Shown: positions 49,769 to 58,796 of the stretch, in pieces
Position numbering within the stretch: the first letter of the stretch is position 1
Layout of the letters: every line of letters starts with the position of its first letter
Source of the DNA: Bordetella sp. 02P26C-1
GTDB taxonomy: Bacteria > Pseudomonadota > Gammaproteobacteria > Burkholderiales > Burkholderiaceae_B
DNA: 64,000 nt
Direction of reading: 5' to 3'
NCBI RefSeq assembly: GCF_009763255.1
Contig: NZ_WSJB01000022.1
Span: 310,001-374,000 of the forward strand
Translations under genes and position numbers: made by a program
The notes under the pieces: model-generated
Told to the model about the DNA's origin: nothing
Database searches by the model: none
What the model saw: only the letters and a program-made list of their open reading frames with translations

Positions 49769-51010
49769 CTAGCTACGACATCCTTGCAACGCTTGATCGA
49801 AATCGTGCAACAAATCGGCCTGATCTTCGATACCCACCGAAACGCGGATCAGACTATCTGCAATCCCCATTTGCGCACGCCGCTCCGCGCCCATTTCGTA
49901 ATAGATGGTGTGCGCCGCCGGCAATGCCAGACTACGGGTGTCTCCCAGGTGCGTCGCCATCAGCACGATCTGCAATCGATTCAGAAAATCAAAGCAGTCG
50001 ATGCCATCGGCCAGCTCTATGCCCAGCAGACCGCCGAACCGATTGTTAAACAGCTGCGCGGCACGCGTGTGTTGGGGGTGAGTGGGCAGACCGGGGTAAT
50101 GTACCTTGGTCACGCCCGGGTGCGCATCGAGCATCTTCGCCAGAGCCAGCGCGTTGCTGCAATGCGCCGCCATGCGCAGAGCCAAGGTCTCGGCACCGAC
50201 GGCGATACGGTGCGCGGCATCCGCTGACAACGTGCCGCCCATATCGCGCAGGCCCTTCTTCTTGATCTGCAATAGACCCCAGCCCGTGGACGCGCCCTTG
50301 CGATAGCTATCGTAGATGTTGGGGTAGCTGGCCCAGTCATACAGACCGGTATCGGTGATCGCGCCGCCCAGCGCATCGCCATGGCCACTCACATACTTCG
50401 ATAGCGAATTCATCACCAGCGACGCTCCCACCGAGCGCCCTTGGAACAACCACGGCGAGGTCAAGGTATTATCAATCACATACACCAGCCCGCGCTCGCG
50501 GCACAGCTCCCCGATGCCGGCGAGATCGGCGATCTGCGTGCCGGGGTTGGCGATGGTTTCCGTAAAGACCATGCGCGTATTGGGCTGCACGGCCGCGCGA
50601 ACCTGTTCTATATCGGTCGGATCGACGTAGGTGACTTCCACGCCGAGCTCCATCAGCGTCAAGAACAGGCTGTTGGTATTGCCGAACACATACTGGCTCG
50701 ACAACAAATGATCGCCCTTGCGCAACAGCGTCGTAAACACCGCCGCCAGCGATGCCATCCCCGTCGCGAAGCTCACGCTGGCGACACCGCCTTCCATCTG
50801 AGTGATCTTGGCTTCGAGCGCGGCCGTCGTCGGCGTGCCCTGACGGCCATAGGTGTAGCCTGCCTTGCCTTGAAACACGGCAGCCAGCTCACGAGCGTCC
50901 GCATAGGCGAACTCGGAAGAGGTATGGATGGGCTTATGCACCGCGCCGTGCTCGACGGTTTGATGGCGGTCGGAATGGAGGATCGTAGTTGTGAAGCCGT
51001 TCTTGTGCAT
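49769..51010 (-). CDS. Cys/Met metabolism PLP-dependent enzyme (O-succinylhomoserine sulfhydrylase / cystathionine gamma-synthase family)
   Basis: 413-aa PLP enzyme. AGYTYGRQGTPTTAALE, FATGMASLAAVF, the PLP lysine in NSLSKYVSGHGDALGG, and GDTRSLALPAAHTIYY are family signatures. In this group the same fold serves as MetZ, cystathionine gamma-synthase or methionine gamma-lyase, and the reaction cannot be settled from sequence alone. The start ATG 51010 (MHKNGFTTT) is preferred over a TTG three codons upstream. Neighbours (rlmB, hupB) give no hint. Confidence 0.85.
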   Translation of the reverse strand: MHKNGFTTTILHSDRHQTVEHGAVHKPIHTSSEFAYADARELAAVFQGKAGYTYGRQGTPTTAALEAKITQMEGGVASVSFATGMASLAAVFTTLLRKGDHLLSSQYVFGNTNSLFLTLMELGVEVTYVDPTDIEQVRAAVQPNTRMVFTETIANPGTQIADLAGIGELCRERGLVYVIDNTLTSPWLFQGRSVGASLVMNSLSKYVSGHGDALGGAITDTGLYDWASYPNIYDSYRKGASTGWGLLQIKKKGLRDMGGTLSADAAHRIAVGAETLALRMAAHCSNALALAKMLDAHPGVTKVHYPGLPTHPQHTRAAQLFNNRFGGLLGIELADGIDCFDFLNRLQIVLMATHLGDTRSLALPAAHTIYYEMGAERRAQMGIADSLIRVSVGIEDQADLLHDFDQALQGCRS

Positions 51011-51104
51011 GATGGGCAACTGAATAAGTAATTAGGTCGTTTAGCGTGCCGGATTGGCGACCTGTATCGCCGCAGCCGGGGCACTAAACGCAAGCGCGTC
51101 GCGG

Positions 51105-51842
51105 TCAGGCTTGACGCTGGCGCACCGATTCATAAAGACACACGGCGCTCGCCACACTGACGTTCAGGCTTTCGACCGAACCCAGCATGGGAATCGTCAC
51201 CAATTGGTCGCAGGTCTCGCGGGTCAAGCGGCGCATGCCCTCGCCTTCCGCGCCCATGACCCACGCCATCGAGCGGCGCGCATCCACGGCGTGCATGCTT
51301 TCCGTGGCCTGATCATCCGTGCCCACCAGCCACACATCGCGCTCTTTCAACTTGCGCAGGGTGCGCGCCAGATTGGTGACCGTGATGTAGGGAACCGTAT
51401 CGGCAGCCCCGCAAGCGACACGCTGCACGGTGCTATTGAGCCCTACCGCGCGATCGCGTGGCGCAATGACGGCATGCACGCCTGCCGCATCGGCCGTGCG
51501 CAGACATGCGCCCAGGTTATGCGGGTCGGTGACGCCATCGAGCACGAGCAACAACGCAGGCCCTTCGATGGTGTCCAGCACCTCATCCACATCGACGGCC
51601 AGCAAGCGTTCTTCGGCCAGAGCGACCACGCCTTGATGCCGGGTGCCACGCGCCAGCCCGTCCAGGCGTTCCATGGTGACGGGATGGACTTTGCGACCCG
51701 CCCGCTCGGCCTGCTCGATGAGGCCTTGCATCCGCTTATCGCGGCGCGACGCCTCGACGTAAATATCTTTAATGGAATCCGGCGCATGCCGCAGTCGCGC
51801 GACGACCGCGTGGAATCCCGCCAGAACTTGGGCTGACGCCAT
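51105..51842 (-). CDS. rlmB: 23S rRNA (guanosine-2251-2'-O)-methyltransferase
   Basis: 245-aa SpoU-family methyltransferase with a knotted AdoMet site. Motifs [34 protein letters not shown] and [22 protein letters not shown] are all present. An N-terminal substrate-binding domain precedes it. It follows rnr on the same strand with 130 bases between. Confidence 0.95.
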   Translation of the reverse strand: MASAQVLAGFHAVVARLRHAPDSIKDIYVEASRRDKRMQGLIEQAERAGRKVHPVTMERLDGLARGTRHQGVVALAEERLLAVDVDEVLDTIEGPALLLVLDGVTDPHNLGACLRTADAAGVHAVIAPRDRAVGLNSTVQRVACGAADTVPYITVTNLARTLRKLKERDVWLVGTDDQATESMHAVDARRSMAWVMGAEGEGMRRLTRETCDQLVTIPMLGSVESLNVSVASAVCLYESVRQRQA

Positions 51843-51893
51843 GAAAAATCACCTTATTTTGCATAGAAACCGGCGGACATCAGGCGCCCGCCG

Positions 51894-51921
51894 GCCGGCA
51901 GCGGTTCACCCGACTGCCGGC
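51894..51921. other. GC hairpin between rnr and rlmB
   Basis: GCCGGCAG, 12-base loop, CTGCCGGC. No T-run follows on the minus strand, so it may be an mRNA-processing or stability element. Confidence 0.35.
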
Positions 51922-51972
51922 TCAGACGTCATGTTACTGCGCCAGCCGCCCTCGTGCGAGGCGAGACCCCGT

Positions 51973-54450
51973 TTAGCGGCGGCCGCGAGGGGACGTTTTT
52001 TTCGCAGGAGACCGTTTTTTCGCCGGGGTAGCAACCTTGGCCGCCCGTTTTGCCTCGGCGCGACGCTGCTTGGATGTCTGTCCCTTGAGCGCGGCTGGCT
52101 TGGGTGCGGCGGCTTTCTTGAACTTGCGCGGTTCGTCCGGGTTACGTGCGGCTGCCTTGCGCAGCGCATCGAAACTCGTACCCTGCACCAGGCGGAACTC
52201 GATGCGGCGCGCTTCCAGGTCCACACGCGCGACCTGCACTTGCACCTTATCGGTCAAGCGATAGCGCATGCCCGTGCGTTCGCCACGCAGCTCATGCAGT
52301 GCCTCGTTAAATTGGAAGTACTCCCCTCCCAATTCGGACACGTGCACCAGCCCCTCGACGTGCAGCGTGTCGAGCGTGACGAAAATGCCAAAGCTCGCCA
52401 CGCCAGTCACGGTACCGCTGAAGTCCTCGCCCACGCGCTCTTTGACGAACCAGCATTTGAGCCAGGCCTCGACATCGCGAGAGGCTTCGTCGGCGCGACG
52501 CTCACTGGCCGACAGGAGCAGACCCAATTTTTCCCAGGTCGCATGCTCATGTTCACGCTGAGTGCGTCCGATCACCAGCGGCTGGTCTTCCAGGCCGGGG
52601 ACATAACGCTCGCCAGCCAACAACGCCTTGATCACGCGATGCGTGAGCAAATCGGGATAGCGACGAATCGGCGAAGTGAAATGGCTATAGCCGGGATACG
52701 CCAGACCAAAGTGGCCGACATTCTCGGGACTGTAGATGGCCTGCTGCATGGAACGCAGGCACATCGTTTGAAGCAATTGAAAATCTGGCCGTCCCCGTAC
52801 GGAATCGAGGAATTCGCCATAGTCTTTAGCCGTGGGATCATCGCCGCCGCCGAGCGACAGACCCAGCGTGCGCAAGAATTCGCGCAGCGATGTCAGGCGC
52901 TCTGGCGTAGGGCCCTCGTGGATGCGATACAAACCCGGATGCTTGCTGCGGGTCATGAAGTCTGCCGCGCAGGTGTTTGCGGCCAGCATGCATTCCTCGA
53001 TCAGCTTGTGAGCATCGTTGCGCACCACGCCCACGATCTGCTCGATGCGGCCGAGTTCGTTGCACAGTATCTTGGTTTCGACCGTGTCGAAATCAATGGC
53101 CCCACGTTTTTTACGCTGCTGCACGAGCAACTGATATAGCTCATGCAGATACCGCACGTTCGGCATGATGTCGCCGAGGCTGTTCGCGACGGGGCCCGTC
53201 GGCTGCTGCAGCGCTTCCCAGATCTGGGTGTAAGTCGTGCGCGCGTGCGAGTGGATGACGGCGTTGTAGAACTGATAGGCCGTAATGGTGCCGGCCTTCG
53301 CGCCACTGGCGGGGATCACCATGTCGCAAACCAACACCAGCCGGTCCACGTGGGGATTCAGCGAACACAAGCCGTTCGATAACGACTCCGGCAGCATGGG
53401 TATCACGCGACGCGGGAAATACACGCTGGTGCCACGCTCCAGCGCGTCCTCATCCAAGGCGCTATTTGGCGTCACATAGTGACTAACGTCCGCGATCGCG
53501 ACCAACAAGCGCCAGCCCGGACGCTTGCGTTGACCGGTGCCCAACTCGACAGGCTCGCAATAAACCGCGTCGTCAAAGTCACGCGCGTCTTCGCCATCGA
53601 TCGTGATGAACGGCACATCGCGCAAATCAAAGCGCTCTTTCAGATCCGCCTTGCGCACCACATCGGGCAAGCGGCTGGCTTGCTTGGCGGCAGCCTCGGA
53701 GAATTCCACCGGCACGTCGAACTTGCGCACGGCGATCTCGATTTCCATACCGGGGTCGTCGATTTCACCCAACACTTCATACACGCGACCCATGGGCTGG
53801 GTATGGCGCGTCGGCTGTTCCATGATCTCGACCGATACGACCTGCCCATGCTGGGCGCCGTTCGTGTCGCCGGGAGGGATCAAGATGTCGTGCTTGATGC
53901 GCTGGTCCTCGGGCACCACGATGGACAAACCGTGTTCCTGCAAAAATCGACCAACGAGTTTGTTGGTGCGCCGTTCCAGCACTTCGACGATCACGCCCTC
54001 GGGTTTGCCGCGGTATTCGCCAGATGGCTTGACCAGCACCCGATCGCCATGCAGAACCTTGAGCATTTCGCGCGGCGACAAGAACAGATCCTGGCCGCCA
54101 TCGTCGCGCAACAAAAATCCGAAGCCATCGCGATGGCCGTGTACCTTTCCTGCAACAAAGTCCAGCTTGGTTGCCAGCAGTAGCACGCCTTTGCGATTAG
54201 GCAAGAGCTGGCCGTCACGCTCCATGGCGTTCAAGCGACGTTCGAAACCCACCATCGTTTCGGGGCGTACCACCCCCATGCCCTCGGCTAGCTCGGCCGG
54301 CGACAAAGGCGCGCCCGCCGAGCGCAGCGCATCAAGGATGGCCTCGCGACTGGGCACATCCGGATCGAAATCAGGTGGCGTTTCGGGCAAAGCGGGTCCC
54401 GATCTGCCGTTGTAATTGTTATTGGAGTCTTTCTTCGATCGTTTTGCCAA
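51973..54450 (-). CDS. rnr: Ribonuclease R
   Basis: 825-aa 3'-5' exoribonuclease that degrades structured RNA. It has N-terminal cold-shock domains (HRDGFGFLLRDDGGQDLFLSP), an RNB domain with the catalytic Asp cluster IDGEDARDFDDAVYC, then an S1 domain (GTVTGVASFGIFVTLDT). The C-terminal tail is Lys/Arg/Ala-rich (about the last 60 residues), as in other RNase R. The start ATG 54450 (MAKRSKKDSNNN) is natural. Confidence 0.96.
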   Translation of the reverse strand: MAKRSKKDSNNNYNGRSGPALPETPPDFDPDVPSREAILDALRSAGAPLSPAELAEGMGVVRPETMVGFERRLNAMERDGQLLPNRKGVLLLATKLDFVAGKVHGHRDGFGFLLRDDGGQDLFLSPREMLKVLHGDRVLVKPSGEYRGKPEGVIVEVLERRTNKLVGRFLQEHGLSIVVPEDQRIKHDILIPPGDTNGAQHGQVVSVEIMEQPTRHTQPMGRVYEVLGEIDDPGMEIEIAVRKFDVPVEFSEAAAKQASRLPDVVRKADLKERFDLRDVPFITIDGEDARDFDDAVYCEPVELGTGQRKRPGWRLLVAIADVSHYVTPNSALDEDALERGTSVYFPRRVIPMLPESLSNGLCSLNPHVDRLVLVCDMVIPASGAKAGTITAYQFYNAVIHSHARTTYTQIWEALQQPTGPVANSLGDIMPNVRYLHELYQLLVQQRKKRGAIDFDTVETKILCNELGRIEQIVGVVRNDAHKLIEECMLAANTCAADFMTRSKHPGLYRIHEGPTPERLTSLREFLRTLGLSLGGGDDPTAKDYGEFLDSVRGRPDFQLLQTMCLRSMQQAIYSPENVGHFGLAYPGYSHFTSPIRRYPDLLTHRVIKALLAGERYVPGLEDQPLVIGRTQREHEHATWEKLGLLLSASERRADEASRDVEAWLKCWFVKERVGEDFSGTVTGVASFGIFVTLDTLHVEGLVHVSELGGEYFQFNEALHELRGERTGMRYRLTDKVQVQVARVDLEARRIEFRLVQGTSFDALRKAAARNPDEPRKFKKAAAPKPAALKGQTSKQRRAEAKRAAKVATPAKKRSPAKKTSPRGRR

Positions 54451-54611
54451 AATTAAAAATCCTGTATATAATCTTTTGCTTCTGTGGTCTGCCCGAGGCT
54501 GATCACTGTAGCAAACCTAAGCAGTATCTCAAAGTACTAATTTGGTTGGGCTTCTGATACGTCTCTATTTGTTTGAAGCGTATCATACAAACCCACTTAG
54601 TTTTGCGCAGT

Positions 54612-54696
54612 GCCCAGGTGGCGGAATTGGTAGACGCGCATGGTTCAGGTCCATGTGCCGCAAGGTGTGGAGGTTCGAGTCCTCTCCTGGGCACCA
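54612..54696 (+). tRNA. tRNA-Leu(CAG), copy 1
   Basis: 85 nt with encoded CCA and a long variable arm. GCCCAGG pairs with CCTGGGC; anticodon CAG within GGTTCAGGTCC. Identical to copy 2 at 55796. A terminator follows. Confidence 0.95.
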
Positions 54697-54723
54697 CGGA
54701 ATTCAGACGATCTGATCGTCGCA

Positions 54724-54762
54724 CTCCCCCGGCAGCCTTCGTGGTTCCCGGGGGGTTGTTTT
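54724..54762 (+). terminator. Terminator after tRNA-Leu copy 1
   Basis: CTCCCCCGG, loop of about 15, CCGGGGGG followed by TTGTTTTTG. Confidence 0.8.
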
Positions 54763-54869
54763 TGTTGGCGGGTGTTTGGCGATCAAGATTGCGATCTTGA
54801 ATTTACAGGACCCCCGCTTATTCCTCATCCTCCCGAAATGCTTGCCCACTGGCGCGCGCGATTCATTGA

Positions 54870-55634
54870 TCACTCCTCGTGTTGGATGCGCGCCCTGCTC
54901 CCTTCGCGCAATACGTGATGCTTTAGATAACGCTCTTGCCCCATCGCGGCGATTTGCGCGGCAATCAACGCGTCAAATGGCGCGAGGAGCGCATCAAAAT
55001 TTTGTGTGGATTCGAGTGCGTTGAGGGACAGCGCAATGGCCTCTATTGTTGACAGCGCGCTCGCGTCCTCTGCATGACGTATCCGGTAGCGCGTCAGCGT
55101 GCCCACCGGCAAGGTCACACGCGGCAAAGCCGCCAATGCCGGATGATGTGACAGCAACTGCCGCGCATGACGCCAAGTCCCGTCGGGCACGACAAGCAAT
55201 GTTGGGTCGCAGGCGTACTCGATGGCCGAGTCGCGGGTCAACACGGTGGCCGCTTCCCCAGGAAACAGCAGGCGCGGGCAATAGCCCTCAACTTGCCACA
55301 ACGCTGAATCAAATTCCGTCCCGACATGCAGCTGCGCGTTTTTTAATCCCAAGACGGCGAGTCGTGCCGTATTCAAGGCATGACGCGATTCATCGGGATG
55401 CTGCAACACCACGACTCGTGTGCGGCTATCGAGCGCAGGGATCAAGCTACATAGACAGTGGGTTGCGGGCCGTTGACAGCGCTCGCACATAACGCGCTTG
55501 CGCACGACGACGTTGCCCGTGGCGGCGCGGCTAGCGTCATTACTGCTCGCCGCATCGCCACCCGCTGCACGACCACTGGCTGCCGTTGCATCACGCGCGT
55601 CTGCGTCGCGTGCTTTTGAAAAAGAAATTCCCAT
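54870..55634 (-). CDS. DTW-domain tRNA-uridine aminocarboxypropyltransferase (TapT/YfiP-like)
   Basis: 254-aa protein that in E. coli (TapT) makes acp3U at tRNA position 47. The DTW segment is LVVPDGTWRHARQLL, with VVVLQHPDESRHALNTARLA and YCPRLLFPGE. Four Cys (MCERCQRPATHCLCSL) near residues 49-64 form a zinc-like knuckle. An N-terminal extension of 48 residues is low-complexity (Ala/Asp/Ser), so ATG 55490 is an alternative start. It sits between two identical tRNA-Leu genes, an attractive location for a tRNA-modifying enzyme. Confidence 0.85.
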   Translation of the reverse strand: MGISFSKARDADARDATAASGRAAGGDAASSNDASRAATGNVVVRKRVMCERCQRPATHCLCSLIPALDSRTRVVVLQHPDESRHALNTARLAVLGLKNAQLHVGTEFDSALWQVEGYCPRLLFPGEAATVLTRDSAIEYACDPTLLVVPDGTWRHARQLLSHHPALAALPRVTLPVGTLTRYRIRHAEDASALSTIEAIALSLNALESTQNFDALLAPFDALIAAQIAAMGQERYLKHHVLREGSRARIQHEE

Positions 55635-55795
55635 GAAACCGGCGCCTATGAATACGTGGTTCGTCCGACTTGGCCAGACCAGCCCACAATTTTTACATTA
55701 AATTGATATCCGATTTGCACACTTCAAAAAAAGCGTGCATAATTCGCGTCCTCTGATGTTCAAACGCATTTAGAAATAAACGCGTAAGACTCAAT

Positions 55796-55880
55796 GCCCA
55801 GGTGGCGGAATTGGTAGACGCGCATGGTTCAGGTCCATGTGCCGCAAGGTGTGGAGGTTCGAGTCCTCTCCTGGGCACCA
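55796..55880 (+). tRNA. tRNA-Leu(CAG), copy 2
   Basis: Identical over all 85 nt to copy 1 (54612-54696), including CCA, with different flanks. A strong terminator follows. Confidence 0.95.
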
Positions 55881-55915
55881 ATTACTACACTGCGACTTGC
55901 CTTCGCGGTGCGCCG

Positions 55916-55952
55916 AAAAACCCCGATTGCTCTAGAGCTTCGGGGTTTTTTA
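55916..55952. terminator. Bidirectional terminator after tRNA-Leu copy 2
   Basis: AAAAACCCCGA, inner GCTCTAGAGC, TCGGGGTTTTTT. Serves the tRNA and probably the convergent Hint-domain gene. Confidence 0.85.
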
Positions 55953-56073
55953 TTTTTAACTGCGCTGAATGCCAGCGTTTATTGCCGACGCCATGGCGTC
56001 GACAGTGTTTAACCAGCGTTCAGCGGCATTAGCAGTGGCGTGCCAGTGGCAAGGCTGACCGTGCAACCAGCTG

Positions 56074-57042
56074 TCAAGCTGCGGCGGCTTCGCCGTTCAT
56101 GGCAGGCGAGCCAATCGGCGTTTCGGTCAACTCCGTACTGGCCGCTCTGAGCAGCGCTGTATCAAGCGTCCCAGCCAACTCAGCAAGCCGACGTTGGATC
56201 GCACGCAATTTTTCACTGCCCTTGCCTGTCGGACGCACGACCTCGAAACCAGGACGAGGCGCGCGTCGGCGCTTTAGATCTTGTGGTCGCAGACATACCA
56301 CATCGGCATTGTCGAAAAAGCTGCGGTTGCCGCCATCCGCCCACGACTCTGAGTACACGCCATGCGCGCGGATCACATCGAAGGTCTCTAGTTCGATATG
56401 CAGATACTGCACGCTGTCAACGACAGGGTCTTGAAAGATGCTGACGCCGTTGATTAAATCGACCGCCCGAATCAGAACACCATCGATATAGAGGTGATGC
56501 CCGGGGGATACCGACAATCTTTGCGTGGGCAAACCGCCGCCGAGCGCGCCCGCAGCGAAGTGAACGGGGTAATGCGTTCGTCTGGCGTCTTCCGGCAGGC
56601 GCTGCAACGCTTTGAGATTTCGCCTGCCTATCCATTTCACGGCGCGTGCGCCGCCGGGCGTCATAACTTGCGCGCCCGCTGTTAGTTGCTCAATTGGAAC
56701 CGGTCCACTTGACGTATCGATACAGGTACCTTGAGTGAAGCAGACAGGAGCCCCCCCGGAATCAATGAACGCTCGAGTAGCGGCGATCGAGCGGGTCAAC
56801 TCGAGCCTCTCCGCCGCCTGCGTGATGTATTTCGCATCGACAAGTGCCGTGATGTTGTCCAGTTGGTCCCGCGCGTACGCCATCAGCGACGCGCTCCACA
56901 CTGGATCCATGGAGTCCGAAGCCTCAACTACAACAGAATGCAATTCCGATACCGCACCCCGATCCTCTTGAAACCCGGAGTGCGGCGTGATTTGCTCTAC
57001 TGCGCTGTTAATGCGCACCACGAAATCCGCATAGTCAGCCAT
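56074..57042 (-). CDS. Hint-domain (Hint_2-like) protein with unknown N-terminal domain
   Basis: 322-aa protein. Residues 1-100 are helical with no family I recognise. A Hint (hedgehog/intein) self-processing domain starts at C101 (CFTQGTCIDTSSGPVPIEQL), continues with VMTPGGARAVKWIGRR and LSVSPGHHLYIDGVLIRAVDLINGVSI, and ends ETFDVIRAHGVYSESW and GGNRSFFDNADVVCLRP. In related Hint_2 proteins the position of F in ETFDVI is, as I recall, often His. The C-terminal 60 residues are basic and low-complexity. It stands alone between a terminator and an AT-rich promoter region, without obvious secretion signal. Confidence 0.7.
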   Translation of the reverse strand: MADYADFVVRINSAVEQITPHSGFQEDRGAVSELHSVVVEASDSMDPVWSASLMAYARDQLDNITALVDAKYITQAAERLELTRSIAATRAFIDSGGAPVCFTQGTCIDTSSGPVPIEQLTAGAQVMTPGGARAVKWIGRRNLKALQRLPEDARRTHYPVHFAAGALGGGLPTQRLSVSPGHHLYIDGVLIRAVDLINGVSIFQDPVVDSVQYLHIELETFDVIRAHGVYSESWADGGNRSFFDNADVVCLRPQDLKRRRAPRPGFEVVRPTGKGSEKLRAIQRRLAELAGTLDTALLRAASTELTETPIGSPAMNGEAAAA

Positions 57043-57156
57043 TTTGATGCCCTCTATGTATCGATGCCCGGCAGGGGCGGCGTGTTGGAAGATCCAAGCC
57101 GGGCGAGACCAAAGCCATCCATAGCAGTCCCCGCCCGGAAACTGATGCCTGAATAT

Positions 57157-57225
57157 CTCTCAAATATAGTGATTTTTTATTTTTATTTCACTACATTTTT
57201 ATTTATTTCCATTAGTGGTGAGTAG
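57157..57225. promoter_or_regulatory. AT-rich region upstream of the Hint gene
   Basis: A run of about 70 bases of mostly A and T (including ATTTTTTATTTTTATTT and TTTTTATTTATTT) in an otherwise GC-rich window. It has a TAGTGA...TCACTA inverted pair and a later TAGTGGTGA. It is the promoter side of the Hint gene. AT-rich accessory promoters are often silenced by H-NS-type proteins (inference). Confidence 0.5.
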
Positions 57226-57289
57226 AGTCGCTGTAAGCGGCCGGGCGAACTAGAACCGATGGCTGACCACGCTCGAGAGCCGTCATAGC

Positions 57290-57730
57290 CTATCTACGTG
57301 TCCCTCGGAGCATGGCAACATGAAGAATGCCAGCATCCATGAATTCGGCACCTTCGGCCGAAAAACCATGCGCTTCGTAGAACCCGCGCGCATGTACCTG
57401 GGCGTTCAGTGCTAACACGGCGTGTCCAGCGGCTTGGCCGCGCTCAACCAGTGCCTCAAGCACCTGCCCTCCCACACCCTTGCCTCGCGCAGCCTCACGC
57501 ACGGCCATGCGACCGATATGCCCGTCCGGCAATAATCGTCCCGTCGCCACCGCCGTGCCATCCGGCCCATATGCCACCGCGTGCAAGGACACAGGATCGT
57601 CATCGTCGAGCTCCAATTCCACGGGCACGTTCTGTTCAACCACAAACACCTCATGCCGCACGGGATACGCGTCATCGCGCAGTTGCTCCCAGGATCCCAA
57701 GACGATACGAACGGGCATTGATGCAGACAT
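57290..57730 (-). CDS. GNAT-family N-acetyltransferase
   Basis: 146-aa acetyltransferase, ElaA-like in layout. The acetyl-CoA loop is RMAVREAARGKGVGGQVLEAL, and the C-terminal strand is FYEAHGFSAEGAEFMDAGI. Substrate unknown. The start ATG 57730 follows GGGAGAT. Divergent from the AEC transporter. Confidence 0.85.
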   Translation of the reverse strand: MSASMPVRIVLGSWEQLRDDAYPVRHEVFVVEQNVPVELELDDDDPVSLHAVAYGPDGTAVATGRLLPDGHIGRMAVREAARGKGVGGQVLEALVERGQAAGHAVLALNAQVHARGFYEAHGFSAEGAEFMDAGILHVAMLRGTRR

Positions 57731-57837
57731 GTAGATCTCCCACTAAGAATCCATGACAAAGCGTCAGCCAGTGAGCTGACGGCCGTGCAATCGTACAGCC
57801 GCAGTAGAATGTGCGCTCCCTCCTATTGCCCCCCGTC

Positions 57838-58779
57838 ATGGACGCCGTTGTCTCTACCGCACTGCCAGTATTCGCCCTCATTTTGACGGGCTGGCTGGCC
57901 GCGCGTTGGGGCGTGCTGGGGCCGACTGCGACCGATGCGCTGAATCGCTACGTCGCTTATCTGTCGCTGCCCGCTTTGCTGTTTCGCGCCATGGCCACGG
58001 CGGATCTAAGTTTGATGTCCGGGTATTTCGTGTTGTCGATAGCAAGCGGCATGGCGATTACCTTTATCGCGGGCGCGGTGCTGTCGCGTCGTCGTGGCGT
58101 GCGGTTAACGGATTTGAGCATTCAAGGCCTGGCGGCTTCGTACGCGAACGCCGGATATATGGGCATCCCTTTATGTCTCGCGCTGCTGGGGCCCGCCAGC
58201 CTCGCGCCGGCGATTATTTGCACGCTAATGACGGCGTGTGTGCTGTTTAGTGCGTCAATCGCACTGATCGAGTTCGATCAGCATCGCAACCGTAGTCTCG
58301 CGTCTACGCTGGGCAAGGTGGTCAAGGCCCTCCTGCGTAATCCACTTTTAATTTCACCGCTGGCGGGATTGGCTTGCTCGCTTTCGGGCATATCCGTGCC
58401 CGTGGGCATTGACCGTTATGTCGAGCTGTTGGGCGGGTCTGCCAGCCCTTGCGCGCTGGTCACGATCGGCTTGTTCCTCGCCCAAGCAGAACCGGGCGGC
58501 GATCATAAGGCGGTCGGCCGGCTTGTCGTCGGCAAGCTGCTGCTCCATCCCGCTTCAACGGCCTTGTTTGTGTTCGTTGTATTCCCGGCTCCGCCGCTAT
58601 GGGCCTGGACCGCGGTGCTGATGTGCGCATTGCCCATCGGGACGGGGCCATTCATGCTGGCGCAACTGTATGGGCGCGACGCTCGCACGGCGTCGCGCGC
58701 AATCTTGATTTCGACCCTCTTGTCCGCAGTCACGGTTTCGATGCTCGTGGCATGGATAGGTCAACAACATCTGTCTTAA
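57838..58779 (+). CDS. AEC-family (auxin-efflux-carrier-like) transporter
   Basis: 313-aa membrane protein with about ten segments in two halves. The central sequence [17 protein letters not shown] has the proline-kink signature of AEC transporters, and [26 protein letters not shown] follows. Homologues move malate/malonate-type acids; substrate unknown. ATG 57838 is used, 9 codons after a GTG. arsB begins 17 bases after the stop, so the two may be co-transcribed. Confidence 0.88.
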   Translation: MDAVVSTALPVFALILTGWLAARWGVLGPTATDALNRYVAYLSLPALLFRAMATADLSLMSGYFVLSIASGMAITFIAGAVLSRRRGVRLTDLSIQGLAASYANAGYMGIPLCLALLGPASLAPAIICTLMTACVLFSASIALIEFDQHRNRSLASTLGKVVKALLRNPLLISPLAGLACSLSGISVPVGIDRYVELLGGSASPCALVTIGLFLAQAEPGGDHKAVGRLVVGKLLLHPASTALFVFVVFPAPPLWAWTAVLMCALPIGTGPFMLAQLYGRDARTASRAILISTLLSAVTVSMLVAWIGQQHLS

Positions 58780-58796
58780 AGAACAATCAGAACATC

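Noticed and set aside
51772-53139. 455-aa open frame opposite rlmB and rnr
   Set aside because: Antisense to conserved genes with no recognisable motifs.
54612-55880. tRNA-Leu pair as an integrated-element attachment pair
   Set aside because: Both copies are full-length tRNAs, no integrase or mobile gene lies between, and the enclosed gene is a housekeeping-type enzyme.
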